Assembly (NCBI RefSeq): GCF_047496725.1
Contig: NC_132970.1
Location: forward strand, 16,648,501-16,712,500
Direction: 5' to 3'
Origin: Anoplolepis gracilipes
Lineage: Eukaryota; Arthropoda; Insecta; Hymenoptera; Formicidae
Length of the DNA: 64,000 nt
Positions 26,882 to 39,600 of the stretch are shown in pieces; the stretch's first letter is position 1; each line of letters begins with the position of its first letter. The translations under genes were made by a program, and so were the position numbers. The notes beneath the pieces are model-generated. The model was given only the letters and a program-made list of their open reading frames with translations. It was not told the origin of the DNA and did not search any database.

Positions 26882-26917
26882 ATTTTGTTTTAGAAGTATG
26901 TACTTCTAAAACAAAAT
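26882..26917. repeat. Perfect 17-base inverted repeat with 2-base loop
   Basis: The arm ATTTTGTTTTAGAAGTA (26882-26898) is followed after TG by its exact reverse complement (26901-26917). No element termini were recognised around it. Confidence 0.9.
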
Positions 26918-29501
26918 GGATTAAGCAAATTTAATTCCGAATTCCCTTATTATTATTATATTTTACCGACAATATTTTTGTCTCTTGGAGATGCTTTCGA
27001 TTCTTTCGCGAATATTACCCTTTTAATCTGAAAAAATATAAACTGTATCATGGTAACTTCAAACAAAACTGTAAATTAAATTAATTTGGTCAGTCTAGGT
27101 TCTCGCCGCTTCTAAAGAAGAATGATGAGGGAGAAGGTGAAGGGGAGGGCGAATTGGCATGCGAAAGCAACAGGAATGAAAGCGAAAGAAAGGGAACGGA
27201 GAAAGCGTAAAATGTGGCAGGGGAGGTTGATTCGTTCGCGAATGTGCTTGGTGAGAGAGGGAGACGAGCGAGGGGGAGAAAGGAAAGGAGAGAGAAGCAA
27301 GAGAGAAATACTCAGTCTGCGTGTTGGACAATTTAAGATGGATATGCTCATATCTCACGGGGTAGGGCGGCGACGCGCACAGCTTCGTTCCCTTTAAAGA
27401 GATACGCTCTCCGATAGCTCGGCTTTAACGAAAAGCCCCAGGCACGTAGAATTTATGGAGGGTTGAGCCACACAGGCTTTGAAGTATCGAGAGCTTCGCC
27501 CCTCGGGCTTTTCTCCCCTTCGTCGGCGCGCCTCTTCCCTTTTCTCTCTCTCATTTTCCTCTCCGCCCTTCGCTCTCTTTTCCACCTCCTCATCTTCTTT
27601 CTCTTTTCTCTGCATTTATTTAAAAAATCGTTATTTCTCTTTTTCTCTGCCCTTTCTCTTTTTCTATTGTGTTTTTTTTCCACGATTCTGCTATTAATTC
27701 TATTGCTAAAATCGAATGTGCCTTTTAAATTTTGTTTCCTTTTTTTTCTAGTTTATCGGATTTATTTAGAATCATATATATAAAATCGTATAGTTTTTTT
27801 CTATATGTATTGTATATTGTAAAATACGTAATTTCTCGCAAGTTTCTCCTCGTGATATTTATTTTTTTTGTCACAATTATTGTCAAAAATGTGTGAAAAA
27901 TATTTTCTTTCTTTTTTTCAATCTTTTTCATTATGTACGCATTTTTCTTCTTCAACGATTATACATTCAATCTATCTGTTTTCCCACCGCGCTCAATTGC
28001 AGCTTCGATTTTTTCACTTTATATAAATCTGTACTTTTTCTATATGTAGCATTTGAGAAAGCGTGGTTTTACTTTACAACATCAACACAATAAATAGCCA
28101 CAAAAAAGAAGAGAGAAGGAAAAAAGAGAGAGGAAGGCTATTGGAGCTTCCTCAAAATCAATTCGCTCTACGGGATTAAAGTGCCTCAGGATTGCATCGT
28201 ATGGGCGGAGGCGACGCAATCACGAGACACCCCTGTAAAAGAACGATAAATTCTAAAAAAGACGATTGAAATTTACGTTTCAAACCTATAAGGCTTTAAT
28301 CTTCGTAATCACAAATGAGTTTAAAAACTTTTGAATTCTTTTCTTTTTTCGTGTGCCATTCTTGTTAAAAAAAATGTTATTATCGACTTGAAACTCCAAT
28401 TGATATTTACAAATATATAATGTAAATTAATTAATTCTCATCATCCACTCGTAGTCAATTTATCGAAATAATATTATAATATGGAAAGGAATAGTTTATT
28501 CCTCCGATAAAAATATGAATAATCATCTACTTATTTATTGTTACGATTACTTAATTAATCTTTTTCATTAAATAACATCAAAGACAATACCATGCGTGAT
28601 AGTTTGTCGGGAGCCTAACAAAAATCAATATCGTCGAGACAAGGTAGTTTATTCATCCTTCCATTTGCTATTGTTGCGTATATATATAAATATATACATA
28701 CTACTCGAATTAAATCTTTGATCTTCCCCGCCAGCCTAATCACGATAAAAATTCCGTAAGAGGTCAAACACGAAAGATTTATTTATTCTGGTACACACGT
28801 ATAGTTATAAATATATACGCACACACGCACACACGTTAGAATCTAACAAGATTTTTGTACTTTATATGCATTCGAAGATGAAAGTCGGAGAAAGATTTAA
28901 AGATGTACATACACATACGCAAATAATACATATGCATAATATATTCAAAACATTACGAATACACTATGCGATATTTTTCTAGTACATCGTTGTGGTGTTA
29001 CATCAAATTAAAAGATTTACTTGAAATTTAAATTAATTTTAAATTTTAAATTTCAATTTCTTTTAAATTACCAGAACATAATTGAGAGAAATCTAAGATA
29101 TCTAGAGAGTCATAAGAGATCTTTTTGAACGAGATCTCGTAGATGTAATATTTTTTTTCTGTCGTATGTAACATAAAATCAATTTAATGTTGGAGCCGAA
29201 ATTGCACACTTAATGACGTCGATCGACTTGGATTAATTGCAATGGACAAAAAAAAGCTACTATCGCCGCCGTTAATATACATTTACATTATCTTCACAAA
29301 TCACGCTGCTTTATTGCCTTCCCCTCTACGAAAAAAAAAAAAAAAAAAAAAAAACGATCAGCGAGGAATTATATGACGGAAAACAAGCCTAGGCTGTAAG
29401 TTACGTGTACATGTGTATACCAGAATACAATGTATAAAAAGCAATATTTACCGCACACATACATACATATATACATACAGACACATATATATATATGTAT
29501 G

Positions 29502-29550
<49 letters not shown>

Positions 29551-29958
29551 GATTATCACGTACACACTTATACACATATACGTAAATAATTATACACCCA
29601 CCCTGCTCCCGATTGTCGGAAATTTGCCATTTTTCGATTGTAAATTACACTAGGTAGGATGTGCGCTTTGTAAGGATGCGAGTATTTGTCCATATTGTAT
29701 ATATAACGTGTGATGTAACGAGTGGTACGAACGAGAAACAGCTAAGACATTGTTTAGAAGAAGAGTTGTTGTCTAAGGAAAATAATGTGTCTTATATATG
29801 TATGGCAAATAGACGATGAGAAGCTCTCACGATATTTCTCGTACTATAAAATTAATGATTTACGATGTAATAGGTGTGTTCTTCTCGCAGTAGAGGGACT
29901 GAAGGTATAATAGTTTGATAATTACTTGAGAGAGTGAGAGAGAAAGAGAGAGAATGAA

Positions 29959-30033
<75 letters not shown>

Positions 30034-30814
30034 CAGTTACAAAGTCACGAGATCTGCTTTGTCTTGTTATAATCAAATACTTTGTATTATGTAGCACAGG
30101 TTGTCATTAAACGTGTGAACAAACCTATATCATTAAAATCACTTCAATCAAATTGACATATATTAATCAAAATGTGTTACGTCATATATTGCACTCTTGC
30201 ATGTCCTTGTACATACTCGTTATATTGAAATAGGGAAAAGTTGACATTATGGAATTTTCATTAACGATGTGAAAATTTTCTCAAGTTCTCTTTCGCGAAA
30301 ATATTTTATACGGGAAGAATAAGCGTTTTATATAATATTTCTCGCAACTTTGTAATTATAAATATCTCGACAATTAACCCTCGAACAAAACTTGCGAATA
30401 AAAGTGAAAAAGAGACAAGATTATTGCAAATACTTTTTAATTTGCTACGTTAAAAATACTTGGAATTGGGCGAAACAAGCTACAAGAGTTGTGTCTCGTG
30501 AATGATTTTTCCAGATTTCTCGCAGATCACTGATGTGCCGCAATCGTTTTTCTGCCACTCATCTTTAATTGATTTATGTTCCCTTTTTTATCGTTAAATG
30601 CATTCTCCTGCGTTTCGTCGGAATCGATCTCCACGATCGATTGCCACGGAATTGGATTTACATACGTTGGCTTCGCTTTCTGATGGGCTAGAAAATAACA
30701 GGTCGGGTTATTGCAGAGAACAAAATGTATTTTATTCGACAAAGTCCCAGAGCAATATAAATATATATGTATATACTCATCTCTTTTTTACGTAATGGAA
30801 AATCGAAATTAATA

Positions 30815-30865
<51 letters not shown>

Positions 30866-30890
30866 AATTTATATTGTTTCTCTTTCACTA
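26918..30890. other. Intergenic spacer with one GC-rich island
   Basis: A GC-richer, purine-skewed island lies at about 27095-27550, and its many short frames overlap on both strands with no domain. The rest is AT-rich with poly-A (29331-29354), a TA run (29504-29547), a GA run (29957-30028) and another TA run (30816-30860). No gene is supported. A TTTATT at 30731-30736 could be the poly-A signal of the minus-strand gene that ends at 30891. Confidence 0.5.
29957..30028. repeat. (GA)n microsatellite
   Basis: An almost pure GA run of more than 30 units is preceded by imperfect GA-rich DNA from about 29930. It gives a spurious Ser-Leu frame on the minus strand. Confidence 0.95.
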
Positions 30891-32839
30891 TTATTTAACA
30901 AACATACGAAGCAATCCTTGAGTAGCGGGTTTGGGTTTATTCCTCGAGTTTTCTCTCCATTTCTCGTAAGCTTTCGAACTCAGCTCCAGCCGCCTCTCGC
31001 GTTCCTCGGCCATTTTCCTCTGTCTCATCTCCTGTTCCTTATGCCGGGCTACAAAACAAGGCAATCAACCCTTATCGCGCGTTCGAAGACTCAAACGAGT
31101 TGAAGTTTTCGTAAGTTACGCGAGAATTTATCGCCATACTCTTTTGCTCCTCCTTCTTCTTCTGAATCCACTGACGAAGGTACAGGGTCTTCGCGACGGC
31201 TGCCTTATCCTCGATCTCCTTCAGACGTCTCTGCAATTCCAATTCGTTCTCGAGGATAGCTTTCCTCTCGAGCTCCTGCTGCCTTTTCCTTTCTACCCAC
31301 TTGAGAAAGTTTTCCTTTTCCAGCCGCGCTCTCGCCTCCTTTTCTCGTGCCATCCTCTCTTCTTCCTCTTGTCGCTTCTTCGCCGCGCGTTCCTCCTCCT
31401 CTTTCTTACGTTGCGTGGCCTCGTCCTTTCTACGGATCCATTCCGAATGACCGATCCTCTTGCCGAGATCGGCACTGTTCGATGCCCGATAATCGCTGAT
31501 GCTTGGACCGGGCGAGAGCGACGTCATGGAAATTCGCACAACTTGACGATTGTCCGGGCGATTTTCCCGATATCTGTGACACATTATAATTTTTTTTATA
31601 TAAATATTATATTTAAATATTATAATATTAAATTTTTTTTCGTCTCGATGAGATTCTTAATATAAAAATCGTGCAATATAATAACGAAAGACAAACTTGT
31701 CTCGTTTTGTCGTTTCATTTTGACCGACGTTTGTTGAAACGCTGCCGATCTTGCATCGTCGTTCCATTTGCACGGTTCTCTCGGATGATTGATCCATGGT
31801 GAACGATTCGGAAAACAATGTGCTATCCGATAAGGATGACGAGTAACATCTGTAGGTGTTCCGTCCTGTGCCGTCCTGTACCGGATGTTTAGTTGCATGA
31901 TTGACGTTTGTTGCATCCTTCATGGACGGTAGATCGATCGTCGAAGGCTCGGAATCGTCATGATTCGCGTCGATTACGTATCCGTTACAATATCCTGTAA
32001 AGAAATAAATTTTGCAAACTGTTAATAGAAAACTTCATACACGGTTGCGTTCATAAAATTGTTAATTTCTATAAAAAATATATATACATCTAGAATATAT
32101 ATTTTATTAACTATAAATTGTCCTGAAAAATGCATTTTAAATTTTAAGTCATATTTAAATTTTACGATTGTGCTATTTTCTTTTTCCTTTTTTGTTATTA
32201 TCTTTATTTAATTCAATTAGAAATTAGTTTTATTTAATTTTTTCTTAATTTTCAAGTTTTATATATGAGAAAAATTGGATAATAAAAATAAATAAAAATA
32301 AATAAAAATTACTCGGAAAATATGTGTAAGAATATTTTTTTGGACTTTTTTTGCATATTTCTAAATTCAATGAATAACACAATGTTAATATTGAATTAAA
32401 GAAAAAAATATAATCTAGAAAGTTTTAAATTATTTTTTATTGCTAATTATGCATACTGGATATGTAAAATATGATGAAAGGGAATTTCCTTCGATATACT
32501 TTAATCTATTTATGTTTTTACAATTATATATATATCTTCCTGCTCACGATCATTTCCGGATGTGTGAATCTGCGCCACATCGTCGTGCTCCTCTTCGCTG
32601 ACAGACTCCGTGTAAATGGCAGGGTTGATGTACCGAATCTCGGGACCGGAAGTTGACTTTTTCGTTACATCTTCGCGGGTTCCATCGTAATCTACGCGAT
32701 CGACAAGAGCAATCCTTTGGTCGGATTCATTAGAATCAGATTCCGTTTTCCAACTGTCAATGTCACTGTCATTGACCATTGTTGTACGCTTTTTCACCGT
32801 AACTGATTGATATTGACAATCAGTTATTGCGTTCGACAT
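30891..32839 (-). CDS. CCDC34: CCDC34-like coiled-coil protein
   Basis: Four exons join in phase on the minus strand: 32839-32548, 31994-31697, 31573-31140, 31048-30891, giving about 393 residues. The N-terminal half (1-196) is acidic and Ser-rich and probably disordered. From about residue 237 it reads as a long charged coiled coil (ESEWIRRKDE-like start, ARARLEKENFLKWVERKRQQ, then KTLYLRQWIQKKKEEQK). It ends AYEKWRENSRNKPKP, the tail motif of the CCDC34 family. In mammals CCDC34 is linked to the sperm flagellum; the same role here is only inference. The exon 2 donor is GTTTGT, weaker than usual, so that junction is the least certain. The gene lies downstream of DEPDC5 on the same strand, about 860 bases away. 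Confidence 0.8.
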
Positions 32840-33698
32840 GACGCATAATCATTGCTGTTTCGTCGCACGATTTGTTAATGTAAATATTCTTACAAAAGTG
32901 TTATTGCATACAAATAATCATTTACGTACGACAATCCATCCATGATGAATCCGATGCTGTACTTTTTGAATAACAATAGCGAATCCTTTAAGGGGCGTGT
33001 TGAGTGTGTGCGTTGTGTGTGTGTGTGTGGAGATATTGAAGTTTGATATAAATTCTTTTCTTTTCACACATCATATATGAGTATTAATATAAATAACTTT
33101 CTAAAAATTTCATTCAAAAATGTATTTATTTTAACATGTATAGTCTGTCCGATCGCGTTCCAATTAGGTATTTCAAAGAATTATTTGAATTATAATTATT
33201 ATTTCAATTTTCAACGCATAAAAAATCAGTGCAATAAAATTTCAATAAATTTTCCTTTACCTACATTTTATATAAATTATCTTCATGGAAGGTTCTCAAA
33301 ATAAAAAAATTATAGATATACTTAAATGATGGAATGTAAGGTAGGTTTTCTAGAAAAAGGAATGAAAATTAGATGAGAAAGATAGCGAACAACAAGTATC
33401 AAAAGTGTAATTTTCAATATTTTCTCATGTTTATTGTAATTTATTTTAAAAAATATTCTAGCATTTCCTGCTCTTGAATTGATAATATCCATTGAGATCT
33501 GTGCATCAGTTTTTCCTAATTACTTCACAAATAATATACAATATAAACATATCTATTCATCCTGCTTAGAGTTATGTTATATAAATATATCAAGTTTTGA
33601 TGAATCGAGATTAACAGTTATATGATGGATGGTTTGATGAAATTTTTCATTTTTTATGTATGATTAATGATAAATCTTTTCGACGACAAAATATCTTG
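32840..33698. other. Spacer between DEPDC5 and CCDC34-like gene
   Basis: It should hold the 3' UTR of DEPDC5 and the promoter of the CCDC34-like gene, both on the minus strand. TTTATT motifs near 33428-33446 are candidate poly-A signals for DEPDC5. A short GT run lies near 33016-33028. No separate gene was seen. Confidence 0.5.
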
Positions 33699-36600
33699 CT
33701 ACTTTGTTTTTGTACAAGTTTTCTCTTTTAACTCCCAACAAGATTCCCAAAATTGTTTCAGTCTATTATCTCCGTTAGAACAGAAATGTCGAAAATCCTG
33801 TATGATTTTCTTCTGAAATAATTCGTCGCCCGCTGAAGTGGATAATGACTTCCATTTTCGACTGATCATATGATTCCATGACCACAAAAAACCCATCTGC
33901 AATATAATTGAAACATTTTGTATCGTGCAATGTGCGAATGAACACACTCACATCGAATTTAAATATTTTTTTTGTAGATTAGAAAAGACTTTTATTTAAA
34001 ATCACTCACTTTTCGATCCATACTATGATCGTCCTTATTTTTTCCACTAACGTGTCTGGTAATGTACGCTTCGTGTGGACTCGGCTGATCCGGATGAACT
34101 GGGTACCTCTTCTGTCCCATATTGCGCCGCACGATATTCGTACCGGTACGTGGACGCGGCCGAGTATTCGTGGTGGATGGCACTAATATAAACGCATTGC
34201 CCGTGATGTGTACATACTGACGATCATCAATGTTTTCAACTAAGCACGGTACAAAGCCAAATCGCTGCAGAATCGCTTCTTGGAATAGAAACAGTCTTTG
34301 CGCGTATGTATCTTCTCGGAATTCTATGTAAATGTGCATTTTTATTATCATTATTAAATTAGACAGATTCAAAATAAAAATTTGTATGAGCTAAAATTTA
34401 ATTAAAACAAACCTTCAAAGAGATATCGCTTATTCACTATCAGACATTCCGTATCAAGCGGTATAAAAATAGGCCCTCTAAGAGGATCGCTCTTCAAGGT
34501 ATATGGTAGTGCTAACAAGTCACTGGGAATGGGCACCATCTGTATCCCGCACATCTGAGCCTTGCGTTGCCAAAGAAATATCTTGCAAAAAAAATCGATA
34601 TTAGTATGCAATTTGCCTAATCTTGTAATCAAAACGATGAAAAGGAAAGAAAAGGAAAGAACTTTTTTTTTACTTACCAAATCAGCTACTATACTGCCGG
34701 ACGATGCTACCCATTGTACTACAAGTTCATAGGAATGATCTACCTTGTAAATAGATTGATATCTTAGATGACCCCACTCGATTCTATCACTTTTATTATT
34801 GATATCGATATCAAGATGAGTGTGTTTATACAGTGAAACTAAAAGAAAACAAATATATTAGACCAATAAATATATTGATTAGCTTTATGTCCGTGTGAAT
34901 ATCTTGATAGATTAATTGTATTGTTTTACGATTATACTAGATCTAATCTAAAATTATTTCTAAAAATTAAAAATTAATTACTAAATACGATGCGTTCTCA
35001 TATTTTAAGAGACGACATTCGTTTGAGGAACATATAAGTCAATGTGCCACGTGATATTCTTACCTGTTCTATCATCTATCGATTCCGTCAAATCGATGTC
35101 GTCTCTCAGAAAAGGCGGAACGTCGGATTCATCAATGGCGTCGCAACTGGGTATAGTTATGGGAGATGATATCGTCGACGATGTTGTCGAAGACGTTGCT
35201 TCGCACCATCCTTTTGGCGATCTCATTTCCACTTCTACCCACTCATTCTCGAAACCTTGTAGATCACCGAGCGGAGCTGAATAATCCGCGGCTGCGAAGG
35301 AAAAATACAAAGTTAAACCGCGAATCAAAAATAAAAATTCTGACAATGCTGATTATGTTATTTACCTTTTTGATTTTCTTTATCTTGCACAATGTGATAC
35401 AAGTAAAATCCTAAGACGAATGGTTTTGAGAAATCACCGGATGCATGGCATATCAATTTATCTTGAATCATCCCCTGCATAGAAATAAATTACTAATTTA
35501 ATCTTATCAACACGCTTATCAATAATGCTTTAATGAAATCTTTTTCTTCTTTCGTTTAAAATTAAAGATATATGTAAAAATATTTTTAAGGAAATAATCT
35601 CTTTATTTTATAAATAGAATCTCATATGCAAAGAGAGAAACTGATATATTTCTTGTATATTTGATGTAAGAAAATCTTTTTCTTAATCCGATATATCTTA
35701 CATTTTAAGTTGAAATTAAAAATATTAACAATATTAAATTTTGCAGATTATAAACAGATAAAAAAAAAATTTCCGAGTTTCTATACCTTCATGATATTGA
35801 TACCCTGTTCGACCCCCACGCCGCCTTCCATGTGATTATTTAACCATTGAATCGCATCGGCGCTAACAAACGTTTGGCTTGGAAGTGAGGGATGCTGCGT
35901 CAAGAAACCGACACCATTTTGAGGATGCTTCATGACTTCCAAAATTTCCAGGTTCGTTGCATTGCTTTTTATCTTAGTCAACTCCATGTTCGTACTGTGA
36001 AAGAGACAGATGTATAATCATCAAAATGTCTGTAAATTTATAGTATCAAAAAAGTCAATGTATGTGCCAAAGAAGATTGCTTATTTTTAAACAAGAATGA
36101 TCATTAATACAGATATAATTAATGTGACTTTAACACTGACAATGAACAATTCGTGATTAGCATATCGAACGAATCATTCTGTATATTATAAGTAACAATT
36201 CTATTAAAAAAAAAAATTATATTTAAAAACTTGACGCATTCGCTCGTTTGAATTAATGATTATGCCTTTCATACTTGTCGTCATTAGTGTCGAAATGATC
36301 CTGTTGCTGTTGCTCGAGTGACAACGGCAAAACGGCTTCACTGGCGGGCGATACACGTCCTCTGTCCATTACTTTAGAACCAGATCTGAATCCAGGAAAG
36401 AGAAAAGCATTTATTTAGATGATCAGACCAGCGTAAGAGAGAAAAAGCAATATTTACGAAGCGACTTGTGTTATCGGTATCTAAAACAAGCGAACATATG
36501 TTCTTTTTTGCCACGCACCTCGTGTTACTTCAAACATTAGGTAAAAATTTGACAAAAACACATACCACGCTTAAGAGAGCAACATTACTTTGTGCAATCT

Positions 36601-39600
36601 CGCAAAATGATATTACTTTTTTTATTTTAATTCATTTATATAAAAAATTATTACAAATTTTATTTTTACAAAATTATTAAAAACAAGAGATACACAGAAA
36701 TACACCGAAATTTCTTTCAATCACAGACAAATGCAACTTTACAATTTCTAAAAAATAAAAGAAATTTACTTTATTAGTAGGCCGCTTTTTATAGCAATTT
36801 AAAAATTTTTTTGCTAAGATTTTTAATATTTAAATTTTAATAAAAGACTAAAAAACATATATTTACTAAAAGAACATATGATTTTTATTCGATGTGCATT
36901 AGATACTTTTAGTAGTCCTTTATATATATAGTACGTATGATTAAAAGACAATAAAATAAGTCCAAGGGAAACTGTGTATATATACATATAATGTTCCAAG
37001 ACCTCTGGATGTCCTTTTAATAGCAAATTTTCTAATCAATTTTTGAAGTCGGTTTTTTTCCTAATATGAATATGTATATCTTACTATATATATATTGAAG
37101 AAGATTGTAATTTTCTGCAAGTTTCAAATTTTTTTCATCATATATTTTAGTAACTCTCCCTCTAAGCCTCAAACTAATAATTATTCCTATCAAAATACTC
37201 CACCTAAAATTAACTAAAAAAATATAGTTTTTGTTAATCTACAAAGTGTAGTTTGCGAAAATCTCTTTTTCACATCGCTTATAACTCAAACACTATTGAT
37301 GTTTCGATATTTTTGCTAGAGAAAAATCGTCTACAAATTGACCTTCAATAGAATCTAATATTAAAAGGAAACTCTATGGTTTTGGAACAATCTGTAGGTT
37401 TATATACATATATTATATACATATTTTGGGGAAAATAAAAACCCGTGCGTTTGAGTAACTTGCTACTTTCTTAATCTGAATCGAAAGAAATAAGAGAGAG
37501 AGAGAAAGAAAGAGAGAGTGAGAACCAACCTGTTTGGCACGTGGCGAGGAGTGTCGAGGCACGTGCGAGCAGCCGCAGCGGTATTCACTACATGCCTCTC
37601 CTGTACAAAGGAGAGTATAAACCCCCGTCACTCCCTCACTCACTACCAAAATTTTCTACGGGGTACGGAGCATAGGTACACGCCTGTAAACGCCGTTAAC
37701 TTTTAACTTTGCGTCTTCAAAAAAACCGAAATAGCTTTTTAGTTCGGTGTACGTTGTACATATGCTCCACCCAGGCATGTCAGTCGAAAAATGAAATGGA
37801 AAAAATGAAGGAAGTTGAAAGGTACAGAAACTATATATATTACAAGAATTCTCTCGTCGATTTTTTTCTTATTCTCCTCTGAATGCTAATCTGGCTACTC
37901 TACGAGAAGATATTATATATTTAATCGAGAGATATCACGGCAGATATTATTAAATCAGACGTTAAAGGATGAGCATATGAATAAAAAGTGTGCCGAAGAA
38001 GAATAATTTGTTACGCACTCCAATCGTTACGTTCCCTATACCGTGTAACGAGATATATGTTGTAATATACAAAGATATTTGAGTATATTTTCTATCAACA
38101 CTCTTCGCAAAATAAAACACATGCATGATGACAGCAGAGTGAACAATCAATCAACATCGCACGCAACGTGCTTATGTTAAAAAAACACTGCACCCTTTTT
38201 AGCTGCACCTGAGAATTTTAGCCAGATTATCTATCACCAAAAATGTTAAACTGAAAAGAAAAAATACACACACATACACACGTATTAAAAAACAAAGCGT
38301 CAAAGAATGGTTAATTGAGACTTGTGTTAATGCTTTATATTTTCAACGCGAGTTTAATGTTGAACGTCGGTCTGTTTTTTCTTTTTTCAATATTTAAATA
38401 TACTTTTTATATTAAACAGAAATAAGTTGTGTTTCATCATTAAATGTGTGAAAATATAAAGCATTGTAAGGTAACATATGTTTCGCAAAATCGAGTAAAT
38501 TAAATACATTATGATGCAAGTGTCGCGCTTCACAATGTGATATTTAACATTCAAAATGTAAGGCATTAAAATCATTATAAATTGCATTATTCAATACAAA
38601 AATATCAATCATAATCATCGCGATACTACTATATTGTATAAGCCATATCTCTAACACATCTGTAATGTACATAATGTGTGAAAATAAAGCGGAAATAAAG
38701 TAAAAAAAAACCATCAAACACCGATTTAGAATAGTTCACTGAAAAAAAAAGTAGTCGGAAAAACTACACCGGTAAAGATTGCAAATATAAAGCAACAATG
38801 TTGAAATCATCAAGGTAGATATGTTCAAACCTTGGTCTCGGTTTCTCCGGCAGACGGTTGCTTCCGAGTCGCTCCCTGAAAGGAGAGCTGCCGACTAGAC
38901 TGGTCTGGAAAGTATGATGACATGTATGGATAATATAATTTGTGAATAGTAATGATTAAGCTGAGATGATCGTGAGAATGTATGTCTGTATCTAACTGTA
39001 TAATGCGACGTTCAACATTAAGAAATGTTCTCGTAGTCGTGAAGGTATTAGCTATCATATATGTATTATATATATAACAAGAGAAGAGTGTAAATCAAAC
39101 ATTGTAACATCTCACGCATAACGGGATAAGCTCGCTAAAATCATAGATGCACATTCAATGCAAAAATATCAAGCACGATCACAGTTATCGTGATATATAT
39201 AGTGTAAGCTGCTTGATCATTCCAAGTAACACGTATCAAAGAAGCTATCGAAATTCGGATATATCTAGCGATGCTTTAAAGATGGCGTAAAATTGCATCA
39301 GGAATCAGGAATTACACAAAAAGAAAACATAAAGAGAGAGAGAAAGTGAGAAAGGAAGAGAGAGAAAGAGAAGTTTTAAAATTAGTATATAAAGAGTTAT
39401 AATATTGCAATAAATTAATTTTACGCGACACAGAGCCAAAGAGCATCTGTCCCAATCTTCAAAAATCCTTTTCCTATTATTATTTTTGCAAAATATCCTC
39501 TGATGCAACTTTACTCTATCCACAATATTCGAAATCGGGAATCGATGTTATTATTTACGATAATGTACGTCGAAGGAGAATTTTCCGGAGAAATTTTTTT

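Noticed and set aside
27095..27783. Several overlapping frames of 70-106 codons on both strands
   Set aside because: They arise from purine/pyrimidine-skewed DNA and give Ser/Leu/Phe- or Arg/Glu-rich low-complexity translations.
31144..31665. 173-codon plus-strand frame
   Set aside because: It is the antisense shadow of the coiled-coil exon of the CCDC34-like gene.
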